Positions 17,982 to 27,572 of a stretch of 48,980 bases of DNA are shown piece by piece. How positions within the stretch are numbered: the stretch's first letter is position 1; the number at the start of each line of letters is the position of its first letter. Location: NCBI GenBank assembly GCA_020427145.1, contig JAGQOU010000037.1:1-48980 (forward strand), given 5' to 3'. The position numbers were made by a program, and so were the translations under genes. Origin of the DNA: Planctomycetales bacterium (GTDB lineage: Bacteria > Planctomycetota > Planctomycetia > Pirellulales > Lacipirellulaceae). The notes under the pieces were generated by a model that saw only the letters and a list, made by a program, of their open reading frames with translations, had not been told where the DNA came from and ran no database searches.

Positions 17982-18713
17982 TCAATCGTGCGGCTGCGTC
18001 GTCGGTTTGATCACGAGTTCCGGCACATGCGCGCGCGCCGGCAGTCGGGCGATCATCAGCACCGCGGCCGCCACATCCTCGGGCTGCAGGATCTGCTCGC
18101 GATGCTCGTCGCTCACCGGCACGGGCCGACGGTCGAGAATCGGCGTGTTCACCTCGCCGGGATAAATGTTGGAGACCCGCACCCCCTCGTCCTTCACTTC
18201 CAAAGCCGCGGCGATTCCCAGCGCGGCCATGGCGAACTTCGACGCCGAGTACCCCGGGCCCCCCAGCGGCCCGGCGCGGCGGCCAGCGGTCGAAACGATG
18301 TTCACGACGAGCCCGTCGCGGCGGGCTCGCATTGCCGGCAGCACCTGCTGCAAGCAGTAGAACGCGCCGGTGGCGTTGGTCTGCAGCATCTGCTGCCAAT
18401 CGTCCGCCGACAGCGCGTCGAGTCGGCGATCGCGCACGTTCATGCCGGCATTATTGACCAGAATGTCGCTCTCGCCCAACTCGCTGCGCACCCACGCGAA
18501 AAACTCTCCGACGCTGTCGCGATTCGACACGTCAAGTGTTCGCCCGTCGCACGAGCCAACTGCGGATAAATCATGCACGGCCCGCTCCACCGCAGCGGCG
18601 TTTCGGGAACCAATCGCAACGCGACAACCCGCTTCGACCAGAGCGCGGGCAATTCCGAAACCAATGCCCGTCGCGCCGCCGGTGACGATGGCAATCTTTC
18701 CGTTGAGATCCAT
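17982..18713 (-). CDS. short-chain dehydrogenase/reductase
   Basis: This is a classical SDR of 243 residues: cofactor motif TGGATGIG (11-18), NNAG (87-90), catalytic S141 in NIVSTAG, and Y155/K159 in YSASK. The absence of an acidic residue after beta-strand 2 (VAIGSRNAAAV, with Arg) suggests NADP(H). The C-terminal part (VSNIYPGEVNTPILDRR, LVIKPT) resembles bacterial reductases of the 3-oxoacyl-ACP reductase or YdfG type. The substrate is unknown. It is downstream of a second SDR on the same strand (114-base gap) and convergent with the permease gene, so it may belong to the same catabolic set. Confidence 0.9.
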   Translation of the reverse strand: MDLNGKIAIVTGGATGIGFGIARALVEAGCRVAIGSRNAAAVERAVHDLSAVGSCDGRTLDVSNRDSVGEFFAWVRSELGESDILVNNAGMNVRDRRLDALSADDWQQMLQTNATGAFYCLQQVLPAMRARRDGLVVNIVSTAGRRAGPLGGPGYSASKFAMAALGIAAALEVKDEGVRVSNIYPGEVNTPILDRRPVPVSDEHREQILQPEDVAAAVLMIARLPARAHVPELVIKPTTQPHD

Positions 18714-18827
18714 GGCGTTTGCGCGACCGCGCGCCGGGGCCGCGATCGACTGTCTCCCGATTGAAGGTCCCGCGCTCGTCGAAGTGCAGAGATTCGCGGC
18801 GCCGCTGCGCGAGAAGGCGCCCCGCCG

Positions 18828-19571
18828 CTAGGCCTCTCCGCCAGCGGCTTCGACGACATTCCGGGCGAAGCTAGCATAGGCTGCGCCGAGTTCCTTAGCC
18901 ATGGTGTCGGGATAGGCGTGGAACTGCCCCTCGGCGAGCGCCGCGACGATCGCTTCGCCGACCAGCGACGGCGACTCGGCCATGTCGGTCAGGCCGGCGT
19001 CATGCGCCATGTCGGTCGCGATGGGTCCCGGATGTACGCTGACCACCGCCGTGCCTTGCTCGGCAAGGACGCTGTGCAGCGACTGGGTGAGGGAATACGC
19101 TGCCGCCTTCGACGCACCATACGTGCTGAACGCTGGGAACGCGCGCATTGAAGCGACGCTGTTGAGCTGAACCAGCGCACCGCCGCCATTGCGCTTGAGC
19201 ACGGGCGCGAAGGCCTGCGCCACGCGCAGCAGGCCGTTGACGTTCACATCGATTTCGAACGCGAGATCGTCAATAGCTCCCCGATCCAGCGGACCGCTGG
19301 TCTTGAGCACCCCTGCATTGTTCACGACCAGGTTCGCGTCGGATGCCGTGGCCGCCGCCGCGGCGACGAGGTCCGGTTTGGTCGCATCGAAGGCCACCGG
19401 AACGACCTTGTCGCCGTAAGTCGCCGCCAGCGGGGCGGCCGAGGCGGGATCGCGCACGGCCGCGTAGACTTTGGCGGCGCCGTGTTTTAACAGCGTCTCG
19501 GTAATCGCCTTGCCGATCCCGCGATTGGCGCCGGTAACCACGGCCACGCAGCCATTGACGTCAAAACTCAT
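18828..19571 (-). CDS. short-chain dehydrogenase/reductase
   Basis: The protein has 247 residues from the ATG at 19571, chosen because GGAG lies six bases upstream; the frame is open to 19604. SDR motifs are TGANRGIG (13-20), NNAG (84-87), S138 in LNSVAS, and Y151/K155 in [13 protein letters not shown] after the second strand points to NADP(H). The product stretch [18 protein letters not shown] is typical of SDRs in which PG-x-I/V-x-T-D/E-M follows the active site. The substrate is unknown. It precedes the SDR at 17982-18713 in the same direction and could share its transcript. Confidence 0.9.
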   Translation of the reverse strand: MSFDVNGCVAVVTGANRGIGKAITETLLKHGAAKVYAAVRDPASAAPLAATYGDKVVPVAFDATKPDLVAAAAATASDANLVVNNAGVLKTSGPLDRGAIDDLAFEIDVNVNGLLRVAQAFAPVLKRNGGGALVQLNSVASMRAFPAFSTYGASKAAAYSLTQSLHSVLAEQGTAVVSVHPGPIATDMAHDAGLTDMAESPSLVGEAIVAALAEGQFHAYPDTMAKELGAAYASFARNVVEAAGGEA

Positions 19572-20035
19572 CTCACGCTCCGATGATTGTGTCTGATTGA
19601 ACAAGCGTCTGCTTCAACACAGTGGCCCGCCATGCCGGCAACGATATGCGGCGGCAGTCTCGGGGGCAAGCGCCCGGCAAGTCGGGCGAAGCCAAACATC
19701 GGCCGCAGCAAAGAGACGCCTGCGCGGGTTTTGCGTCGTGAGGTTGCGGCCCGAGTCGCCAGTCGGCACCTTCACTGCGGGGCGTCCAAGGCCCAGGCGG
19801 TCAATCAATCTGTCGCATGCGATCGAGCAGGCGCAATCCTAGCAATCCAACCAATCGGACTGCAAATCGCGATTCGCGCGATTTGACGCCGCCGTATCGA
19901 GCCGGCGCGCCCTGAAAATGACCGGGCGCCGGCACATGCGCGCCGAAGCCCTCACAATTCTCAGGCTATGCTTGTTCAGCGACTTTCCCCAGTGGGATGG
20001 CTCGCGCCAGACCATCTCCCGCGGAGCATAGCGGT
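19572..20035. other. 464-base intergenic region, nothing recognised
   Basis: This is the divergent gap between an SDR gene and the PilZ-domain gene. I see no convincing ORF, hairpin, repeat or RNA gene. It should hold promoters for both sides, but no clear -35/-10 pair stands out. GGAG at 20022-20025 serves the PilZ gene. Confidence 0.5.
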
Positions 20036-20854
20036 ATGAACCCCTTGCCAGTCGCCGTGAACGACCTCCAGGTCGGAGACCGTCTTTGCGAGTCGGTGTA
20101 CGCCCATGACGGGAAGTTGCTGCTCGCCGCGGGAACGCAGCTCGAAGCGCCGTTGCGTCAGCATTTGGCTGCCAAGCGAGTCGCGTGCGTGCTCGTCGAG
20201 CGCGATGCGCCCCTCGAATTCAATGCGGTCGCACATTGCGCTGGATGCGGCGCCGGGCTCGCACTGCGTCCGCCCAGTTCGACCGCGATGGCGGGTTTGT
20301 GGACCTGCTGCGGTTGCGGATCGATCTACGTCGCCGCATTTGACCCCGGCTGTACGGGGCTGCACTGCGGTCCCGAACGCGTCTACTGCGATCGCAGCGC
20401 CTGCAACCACATGGCGGCAACTCACCAATACTCCATGTCGCCCGAGGAGTTTGAGGCCGCGCGTCTCCTCTCCGGGCCGATGTGTGCGACGGCGGAATCG
20501 CTCTACGCGGGACGCGAACGGCGCGGCAGCAAGCGGCGGCCGCTTGACGCGGAGGTGGAACTGCTGCCGTTGGACCGCACGTATCGCGTTGTCGGCGAAT
20601 TGATTTCGGCTCGTACGCGCAACGTGTCCTTCAGCGGCGCCAGCGTGGTCGCGCCGCGCGGTCGGCGCTGGCCGGCGTTCGTCGTCGACTTCACCCGGGC
20701 CGGCCTGCCGCAGCTACGACTCGTGATGCAGGTTGTCCACGAGACGCCCTCGGACGACGAGTCGCGCGTGATTGGCGGGCGTTATTGCGGCCGTCTCGAC
20801 GATTCGGTAGGCGACCTGCACAGTCTCAAGCCGACGGTCGTCGACGGAAGGTGA
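20036..20854 (+). CDS. PilZ-domain protein with inserted zinc ribbon (probable c-di-GMP receptor)
   Basis: The protein has 272 residues from the ATG at 20036, which has GGAG ten bases upstream; an upstream in-frame ATG at 19997 is less likely. Residues 8-55 (DLQVGDRLCESVYAHDGKLL, AAGTQLEAPL) resemble the small domain found N-terminal to many HD-GYP proteins. A cysteine-rich part follows with C68/C71 (HCAGCG) and C91-C94 (TCCGCG), probably a zinc ribbon, plus more Cys/His to about 130. A PilZ domain (about 160-265) has both c-di-GMP motifs: R-x3-R in RRGSKRR (R163-R167) and N-x-S-x2-G in NVSFSG (196-201). No membrane segment is seen. A cytoplasmic c-di-GMP effector is likely; its partner is unknown. 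It converges with the dihydropyrimidinase gene. Confidence 0.82.
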   Translation: MNPLPVAVNDLQVGDRLCESVYAHDGKLLLAAGTQLEAPLRQHLAAKRVACVLVERDAPLEFNAVAHCAGCGAGLALRPPSSTAMAGLWTCCGCGSIYVAAFDPGCTGLHCGPERVYCDRSACNHMAATHQYSMSPEEFEAARLLSGPMCATAESLYAGRERRGSKRRPLDAEVELLPLDRTYRVVGELISARTRNVSFSGASVVAPRGRRWPAFVVDFTRAGLPQLRLVMQVVHETPSDDESRVIGGRYCGRLDDSVGDLHSLKPTVVDGR

Positions 20855-20887
20855 TTCGCCGGGAGCCAGGCTTGCGAAGCGGCGTCC

Positions 20888-22267
20888 CTAAAAATGCGTC
20901 GGCTCGCGGCGCAGGAACTGCCCGTGCCCCAACTCGCCGGTGAATTTGCCGCCTTGCACTTGGACTTTCCCCCGCACCAAGACGGTTTCCGCTCGGCCGG
21001 CAATTTCCCAGCCTTCGAACGCGCTGTAGTCGACGTCCATCTCTTGGTCCGCGGCAGAGATCCGGCCGCGATAGTCCGGGTCCCAGACAACCACGTCGGC
21101 GTCGCTGCCCGCGGCAATCGCGCCCTTGCGCGGGTAGAGCCCGAACAGCTTGGCCGCTTGCGTGCTGGCCGCGTCGACGAACGTGGCCAGGTCGATGCGT
21201 CCCGCGGCCACGCCGTGCGTGTAGAGCAGCGTGACGCGATTCTCCACCGAGGGAATGCCGTTAGGGATTTGCGTGAAGTCGCCGCGGCCCATCTCTTTCT
21301 GCCCGGCAAAGTCAAACGGCGCATGATCGGTGGCCACCGTGCTGATGAGCCGCGAACGGAGGGCGTTCCACAACGTCGGCTGTTGCCGAACGTCGCGCAA
21401 CGGGGGCGACATGACGTACTTGGCGCCCTCGAAGTCGGGCAGCTCGGCATACGACTTGTCCACGACGAGGTAGGGAATCACGGTCTCGACCCACGCGTTG
21501 ACGCCCCGTAGGTGCGCCGCCTGCACCGCTGCCAACGCCTCGCCGCAGGACGTGTGGACGCAGTAGACATGGGCGCCGGTCAACTCGGCGAACGTCATCA
21601 GGTGGTGAACGCCCTCGGCTTCGACGCGGGGCGGACGCGACGGTTCGTGCCACTCGGGGCCCGTCTTGCCCTCCGCGAGCAGTCGCTTCTGCAACTCCGC
21701 CACGAGGGTCTCGTTTTCGCAGTGCGCGGTGACAATCAGCCCCAACTCCTTGGCCAGCGATAGCGTGGCGAACAGCTCGCCGTCGTCGACGCCAAACGCC
21801 CCTTTGTAGGCCAGGAACACCTTGAGCGACGCGACGCCCCGATTGGCGATCTCACGAATCGCCGACTCGGCGCCGCCGTCGAAACGCGACACGCCCATGT
21901 GAAACGTATAGTCGCACGCCGAACGCTCGCCCTTGCCGAGCCACAACTCGAAGGCTTCCAGCGGATCATCGCTGCGGGCCGGGCAGCACATCTCGATCAG
22001 CGTGGTGGTGCCGCCAACCAACGCCGCCCGGCTCGCCGATTCGTACGTATCCTTGGCGAACGTGCCCATGAAGGGCAGATAGATATGGACGTGCGGGTCG
22101 ATAAACCCCGGAAAGACGAACTTGCCCGCGGCGTCAATGATCTCGGCGTCGGCCGGCGGAGCAACCTGGGGACCGAGCGCGGAAATGGTCTCGCCGTCGA
22201 TGAGCACGTCGCCGATGAAATCGGCGTCGGCGGTGACGATTCGCCCGCCCTGGATCAGTAGCGACAT
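20888..22267 (-). CDS. dihydropyrimidinase / D-hydantoinase-type amidohydrolase
   Basis: This 459-residue cytoplasmic amidohydrolase has the dihydropyrimidinase pattern. Metal ligands are DPHVHIYLPF (H59, H61), the carboxylated lysine K149 in SLKVFLAYKG, H182 in TAHCENE, a later histidine in VYCVHTSCGEAL, and the catalytic aspartate in STVATDHAPFDF. The C-terminal GAIAAGSDADVVVWDP is typical of cyclic amidohydrolases. It should open a cyclic amide ring such as dihydrouracil or a hydantoin. No other pyrimidine-degradation gene is adjacent, so the true substrate is open. The length matches the family. The start at 22267 (MSLLIQGGRIVTAD) begins exactly at the family's first strand. Confidence 0.92.
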   Translation of the reverse strand: MSLLIQGGRIVTADADFIGDVLIDGETISALGPQVAPPADAEIIDAAGKFVFPGFIDPHVHIYLPFMGTFAKDTYESASRAALVGGTTTLIEMCCPARSDDPLEAFELWLGKGERSACDYTFHMGVSRFDGGAESAIREIANRGVASLKVFLAYKGAFGVDDGELFATLSLAKELGLIVTAHCENETLVAELQKRLLAEGKTGPEWHEPSRPPRVEAEGVHHLMTFAELTGAHVYCVHTSCGEALAAVQAAHLRGVNAWVETVIPYLVVDKSYAELPDFEGAKYVMSPPLRDVRQQPTLWNALRSRLISTVATDHAPFDFAGQKEMGRGDFTQIPNGIPSVENRVTLLYTHGVAAGRIDLATFVDAASTQAAKLFGLYPRKGAIAAGSDADVVVWDPDYRGRISAADQEMDVDYSAFEGWEIAGRAETVLVRGKVQVQGGKFTGELGHGQFLRREPTHF

Positions 22268-22391
22268 TGCGGCGTCTCCCGTGTGGAATTGAATGGCACG
22301 CGGCCAGTCTGATCGTGACTCGCGCGATTCTCAAGCCCCCGCCGCTTCACAATCGCCAAGTGCTCCTCAAGTCTCGGTGACACAACGCAAG

Positions 22392-22422
22392 AAAAAAGGC
22401 CGGCGGTTACCCCGCCGGCCTT
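22392..22422 (-). terminator. Rho-independent terminator of the giant protease gene
   Basis: A perfect 11-bp stem, AAGGCCGGCGG / CCGCCGGCCTT, with a 5-base loop lies at 22396-22422. On the reverse strand it runs into six T residues (22397-22392). It lies 78 bases past the protease stop codon, in the right orientation. Confidence 0.85.
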
Positions 22423-22499
22423 CGAAATCAATTGATAGGTTTCGATCGTCCGCGACATCTCAATCCCAAATGCCAAATGGCGCGCGACGCTCGAGCCGC

Positions 22500-25400
22500 C
22501 TACCCAAATCGCCAATAGGCCTCGTCGGCCAGTGCCGAAGTGAGCGCGTCGTCGATATCGCCGTCGTCAAATTGCTCGACACGTTCGTGCCGGAGACCAT
22601 GGCGACGAGAGGCGACAAAATCTCCGAACGCCTCGTCGCGTCGGTTGGCGCCAATGCGGAGATCGGCGACCGGGGCGTCAACATGCGACTCAACGCCGTC
22701 GTGACGGCCCAAGAACCCGCGATGCTCGCCGCGCGGTTCGGGTCGGGAGGCAAATCGAGCCACGTCCACTAGCGACTGAGAGTCCAATTGTTCGGCCCCG
22801 CTGTCCACGGGTGCCGCAATCGCCTGCAGCGACGTCGATTCGATTGCTCCCAATGCACTGGCGGTCGGCTCGAACACGGTCGACGGGGTCGTGCCCGCGC
22901 CGAACTGGGCTTGCCATGTCGCGAGATCGGATCCATCGACGTTGCCGTCGCTATTGCCGTCGCCGGTGTAGAGATTCACACCGGTTTGCTGACTAAAGCC
23001 GCGTTGCCAGGCGAGGAAATCGGCGCCGGCAACACCTCCGTCGGCATCGAAGTCGCCCGTGGCGGGCACTTCAAGCGCCGCGGCGACTTGCACAACTCCG
23101 TTGCCGTCGCCGAAATGCTCCATCAGCATGCCGAGGTCGGCGCCGTCAACGGCGCCGTCGCCATTGGCATCGCCGTCGGACTGCGTGGCGCCGGACGTCT
23201 TGCCGTAGCCGCGTTGCCAGGCGAGGAAGTCGGCGCCGTTAACGACTTGGTCGCCGTTGACGTCGGGCTCCTCGGTCGACAACGTTGAGACGGCTGCGAC
23301 CGGCAAACGGTAATCCTCAACCTCTCCGATCAGGGCAGAACCGTAGATCGAGTCGATGCCGTACTCGCCGTAGCGGAAGCGTGCGTACACGTTCGAGGCC
23401 GTCACGCCAACAGGCACTTCGAACGACACGTCGTTTGAGCCAGCGTCAAGCAAAACCTTTGTTCCGACTTGCGGGCCGGTTGAGCCCACCAGCGTGAAGG
23501 TGAGCCGCTCGCCGGCATCATCGAAGTCGCCGTCGTCGTTGAAGTCCATCCAACCCGTGAGGTACCCGCCGTGCCGGCTGGCGACCACCGTGGCGGTGTT
23601 CGTTCCGGCGACCAACGGATTGAGCGTCACGCCGTCTTCATCGTCGATGCCGTTGGCGTCGTCGCCCGTCGCAGCGAGATTGGGCTGACCGTTGACGTCG
23701 GCGTCGACGCTGGCGCCAAGGTAGTAGATGCCCTTCTTGTGACGGGCGCCGTTCTCGGCCAGAGTCGTAGCGCCGTAAATCGCGGGCAAATCGCCATAGT
23801 CCAGAATCGCCGAGTTCTTCAGGCCGAAGGCCACGCCGCTGACCGTATCGCCGCTGGCGAGATTCACAATATACGGTCCGTTGGCGAACGGCACGATCTG
23901 CGAGAATGGCGAGGTCACCACTGCGCGGACGACAATATTGTTTTGCGGCGGCAACTCAGTAAAAACGAAGGCTCCATGTTCGTTGGTCACGGTCTGAATA
24001 TCGCCGGCGTCCAGTACGCCGCTGTTGTTTACGTCGACATAGACGGTAATGCCTTGGACGCCCGCTTCACCAGTTTGTCGCGAACCGTTGACGTTGGCGT
24101 CCTCATAGACGACGCCCAGCACAATGCCCGGCTGGGCGATGCCGACGCCCGGAGCCGAGTTGAGCGGAGGGGCGATGGCAAAATCAACGCCGGAGAACGC
24201 GTCGCCAGGCACGGCAAACCGCGTGTCGAGTCCTTCCTCGGGGGACGTGATCTGCCAGTTGGCCGGCAGATCGACCGTCACGTTAATCACCGATGCTGAG
24301 GTGATCGGGACAGTCAGCGTGTAGGCGCCGGTTGCGTCGGTATCGACGACCGCTTCGCCGGCGTCGCGAACGCCATTGCGGTTCGTGTCGGCGAATACGC
24401 TGACGTTCGGCATCAGCACGTCATCGCTATTGAATACGCCGTCCGCGTTGGTGTCGGCGAAGACGACGCCGCTGAAATCGGCTTGATCGGCCACGGGGGC
24501 GCCGGGATCGAGCAGGAAGTTGATTCCCTTGACGTGGTACTCCTGCTCGGCGCCGTTGCCGTCGAGCCAGGCCAGCGGCGTACCTGAGCCGTCGACATTC
24601 ACTTCGAGATTCGCGGCACGATCCCAAACCTTGAAGTAATCCGACGTGATCTCCCACTCCGACTTGTAGTGGCGCAGAAAGCCCGCCGCGGTCGTCGTGT
24701 CTTCCTCAGCGGTGCGACCCAGCGGGTCTTCGATCGAGATGATGTAGTCGTCGGGGACCAAGTCAAAGTAGTAGTTGCCGTCGGCGCCGGTGACGAATCG
24801 GTCGACAATCACCCCGTCGCTGGCGCGGCGGGCAATGACGGTCACGTTGGCGGCAAACGCCTCCTGCTCGAGATCCACGAGGTTGTCGAACTCAAGAAAA
24901 CGCACCGTCGCCGGATCGCCGTCAAGGTCGAAGACCTGCTCCGTTGGGAGGGCGCGGCTGTAGTTGAAGTCGTCGTCGCGGTTTTCGTCGAGACCGACGA
25001 AGCCCTGAACTCGCTTGGTATTGGCGCCCACCGGGCTGCCATGCCATGCCACCTCGACGCCGTCCAGCACAAAGGGAGTCGTGCCGTAATTCTCGAAATG
25101 GAGTTGCCAGCCGCCTTCCAGCGCCGCCCCCAGCGTGGCGGGCGTTAACGCTGCGGTGTTGCCGCCGGCATGGTTGCCGCGGAGAGCCTCGAACCCGGTC
25201 GTGTTGATGATCGGCTCACCGGTCAACGGGTCGAAGACCAAATTGTCGTCTGACCGTTCCCCCCAACTTTGGTTCGTATTAAAAGTCCACACCATGCTTC
25301 CGCCGGTTGTATCGACTGAGCCTGGCGCCAGTTCGTACGTGAACTCCGACGCATTTTGTAAAATCGCGGCGCCGTTGCCCGGCTGAACATAGAAGTTGTT

Positions 25401-27572
25401 GAGTTCGGACTGAGTCCCGTCAGGGGACACAAGCAAAATGCGCAAATGGTCCAACGCAGCGGCGGTGCCGCCGGACAGGCTCAATTTGACTTCGACGGTC
25501 TCCACCGACATCGTGTTGGAGTCGGGGACCGTGAAGAATAGCGGTGCACCGCGGGTGTTGTCAGGCGGAGCGGGATCAGAAAACGGAGCGGCTGCAAAGT
25601 ACTCATTCCAGTAGGCAATAAACCCAGCCGTTCCGCCCAGGCCGCCGGGGACGAGTTGATTGCCTGACGGGTTGTCGCTGACTTCGCGTCCCGGGATGCC
25701 GCCGCCCTCAATTTCGTCGCCCGGGTTGAGCCAGAAACTTGTGTAAGTTCGCTCCGTCGGGAGCGATTGACCCTTGGTGGTCCATTGTTGTGCGAGTGCC
25801 ACCGCCAATTCGGCATCGACCACGCCGTGGCCAAATCCGATCATCTCGCCCTTGGTCCCGCGCCCGAGGCTGACCGTATAGCCCGCGCCATTGGTCAGGT
25901 TGTTGACGGTGGGCTGGTAGTGATAGGCGATCCAGTCGCCATCGCCGGAGTCGCCACTCGCGGCCGTCAGGTTGGGGTCGAGCGTGGGCGTGACTGTCTG
26001 AATAGTCGGGTCAATCGCCGGATCATAAAGATCGGGATCGTGGAACACCGGCATTTGATTGGTGATCCACAGATTCTGCGTGCCGCCGATGTTGCCGCCG
26101 TTAGGCAGGCCCTGATTCAGTCCCAGGTCGTAGCCGCTTTCGGGAACGTCAAATTGCGAATTCTGCCGGGCAGAGCGAACCAAGATTTCCTGCACGTCGC
26201 GCCACGACAGATTTGGATTCGCTTCAAGCATCAGGGCGATGACGCCAGTGACCATTGGCGCCGCAGCCGACGTCCCGTTGAACCGCGTTGTGTAATCCGT
26301 ATCGTCGAAAAAGTCGCGGTCAAACTCCTGTCCCGTGATCGGATCGGGAGCAATATTGAAACCGCCCAGCCCCGACTCGGCGGTTCCCGTCAGATCGGTC
26401 GTCCAAATGCCGCTGCCCAGACCCGTGTCGTCAGCAATTGTTTGTCCGGCGTTTGAGCCCGTGGGAGCCGCTATCAAGACTGACGTTGCCGTCTCTGGGT
26501 AACCGGTTACCGTGCCGTCGTCGTTTTCGTAAATGCCGTCGTGGTCAACGCCTGTCACGCCAATGGTGTAGCGCGAGTTGACCCAACCGTTGTAGGCCGA
26601 CGTATCGAGTCCGCCGACCGATGGGAAGCCAATGGGGGCGCCAGAGCCGCCGCTATTGCCGGACGAGAAGACGTGGATGACGCCCAGCCCGTCGCGCCCA
26701 AAAAAGATCGAGTCGCGAATCGCCAGCAATTCGTCGGCAGTCGGGCCGGCAAGACCTCGGACGACGCCAGGGCCCCAACTGTTGTTGGTGATGTCAATTT
26801 GGTCTGTCGCGTAACGGAAAATATCGACAAACGGATCAGTCTGCACGGTGATGGGAGACGTAGGATCAATTGCTCGGATGGGCACTAGCGTGGCCCCGGG
26901 AGCGATCCCCGTACCGCCCACCCCATTGTTAGCCATCGCGGCGATTATGCCTGCCACTGCCGTGCCGTGTGCAACGCTGGGATCCAGCAAGTCGGGCCGA
27001 GGACTCGCATCGCCGTCCCCGGTTCGCGCATCCAGTTCTAGCGTGGAAGAAATGTTCGCAAACAGGTCGGGGTGGTCCTTCTGAATCCCGCTGTCGATCA
27101 CAGCTACGACCACGCCGTTACCAAAGATACCTTGGTTCCAGACAGGGGCGACGTTGATGTCTTCTCCGGGGACGCCAAAGATCTTTTGGAAATCCGGATT
27201 GCCAACTTCCTGTCCGCTATTGATCAGGTGCCACTGATTGCCGACCAGCGGATCTGTCGGCACCGAGAGCGTGGTTGGAGCTGCGCCGGACGCACTCGTT
27301 GCCGACAACGCTTGCCAAAACAACTCGTTCTGGAGAATCGCCAAATAGCCTTCGAGCGTATCGCTGGACAGCGACGAGAACTGTCCTTGGACGCTGGCAT
27401 CGTTTAGCGCAGCGAGCGTAGCAACGCCGCTGTCGGCCGACATCACGCGGCGATCTTCTAGCGGCTCGAACCCGAGTCGGCGTTTTTGGCGGCGACTGAT
27501 CCCTGCGGGACGGCGATTGCTGCGGCGCTCGGGCGTTCGGCCCGACCCCCCGGCGAAATAGGTATTGCGCAC
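22500..27572 (-). CDS. giant secreted subtilisin-like protease with P-domain, SdrD-B-like, GEVED and dockerin-like domains
   Basis: This 1690-residue protein opens with a basic stretch and the planctomycete signature FEPLEDRRVM (35-44). The S8 peptidase domain (about 105-460) has an intact triad: D160 (VVAVIDSGIQ), H202 (AHGTAVAGI) and S435 (FNGTSAAAPM), with N306 as oxyanion residue. A proprotein-convertase-like P-domain follows (about 670-845, LRILLVSPDGTQS). Next come SdrD-B-like Ca-binding beta domains (about 854-1247, FADTNADGVFNSDD, YEDANVNGSRQTGE) and a GEVED domain (about 1257-1425, GWMDFNDDGDFDDAGE). Two dockerin-like pairs of EF-hands follow (about 1432-1560, GADFLAWQRG twice). The last 130 residues are unusually Arg/His-rich and end in EAYWRFG. 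The start is a GTG with GAGG ten bases upstream. Targets are unknown; surface protein processing is likely. Confidence 0.92.
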   Translation of the reverse strand: MRNTYFAGGSGRTPERRSNRRPAGISRRQKRRLGFEPLEDRRVMSADSGVATLAALNDASVQGQFSSLSSDTLEGYLAILQNELFWQALSATSASGAAPTTLSVPTDPLVGNQWHLINSGQEVGNPDFQKIFGVPGEDINVAPVWNQGIFGNGVVVAVIDSGIQKDHPDLFANISSTLELDARTGDGDASPRPDLLDPSVAHGTAVAGIIAAMANNGVGGTGIAPGATLVPIRAIDPTSPITVQTDPFVDIFRYATDQIDITNNSWGPGVVRGLAGPTADELLAIRDSIFFGRDGLGVIHVFSSGNSGGSGAPIGFPSVGGLDTSAYNGWVNSRYTIGVTGVDHDGIYENDDGTVTGYPETATSVLIAAPTGSNAGQTIADDTGLGSGIWTTDLTGTAESGLGGFNIAPDPITGQEFDRDFFDDTDYTTRFNGTSAAAPMVTGVIALMLEANPNLSWRDVQEILVRSARQNSQFDVPESGYDLGLNQGLPNGGNIGGTQNLWITNQMPVFHDPDLYDPAIDPTIQTVTPTLDPNLTAASGDSGDGDWIAYHYQPTVNNLTNGAGYTVSLGRGTKGEMIGFGHGVVDAELAVALAQQWTTKGQSLPTERTYTSFWLNPGDEIEGGGIPGREVSDNPSGNQLVPGGLGGTAGFIAYWNEYFAAAPFSDPAPPDNTRGAPLFFTVPDSNTMSVETVEVKLSLSGGTAAALDHLRILLVSPDGTQSELNNFYVQPGNGAAILQNASEFTYELAPGSVDTTGGSMVWTFNTNQSWGERSDDNLVFDPLTGEPIINTTGFEALRGNHAGGNTAALTPATLGAALEGGWQLHFENYGTTPFVLDGVEVAWHGSPVGANTKRVQGFVGLDENRDDDFNYSRALPTEQVFDLDGDPATVRFLEFDNLVDLEQEAFAANVTVIARRASDGVIVDRFVTGADGNYYFDLVPDDYIISIEDPLGRTAEEDTTTAAGFLRHYKSEWEITSDYFKVWDRAANLEVNVDGSGTPLAWLDGNGAEQEYHVKGINFLLDPGAPVADQADFSGVVFADTNADGVFNSDDVLMPNVSVFADTNRNGVRDAGEAVVDTDATGAYTLTVPITSASVINVTVDLPANWQITSPEEGLDTRFAVPGDAFSGVDFAIAPPLNSAPGVGIAQPGIVLGVVYEDANVNGSRQTGEAGVQGITVYVDVNNSGVLDAGDIQTVTNEHGAFVFTELPPQNNIVVRAVVTSPFSQIVPFANGPYIVNLASGDTVSGVAFGLKNSAILDYGDLPAIYGATTLAENGARHKKGIYYLGASVDADVNGQPNLAATGDDANGIDDEDGVTLNPLVAGTNTATVVASRHGGYLTGWMDFNDDGDFDDAGERLTFTLVGSTGPQVGTKVLLDAGSNDVSFEVPVGVTASNVYARFRYGEYGIDSIYGSALIGEVEDYRLPVAAVSTLSTEEPDVNGDQVVNGADFLAWQRGYGKTSGATQSDGDANGDGAVDGADLGMLMEHFGDGNGVVQVAAALEVPATGDFDADGGVAGADFLAWQRGFSQQTGVNLYTGDGNSDGNVDGSDLATWQAQFGAGTTPSTVFEPTASALGAIESTSLQAIAAPVDSGAEQLDSQSLVDVARFASRPEPRGEHRGFLGRHDGVESHVDAPVADLRIGANRRDEAFGDFVASRRHGLRHERVEQFDDGDIDDALTSALADEAYWRFG

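Noticed and set aside
22980-23250. GADFLAWQRG copies as DNA direct repeats or a mobile element
   Set aside because: They are coding repeats of dockerin-like EF-hands in the protease; similar codons recur in the beta-helix gene.
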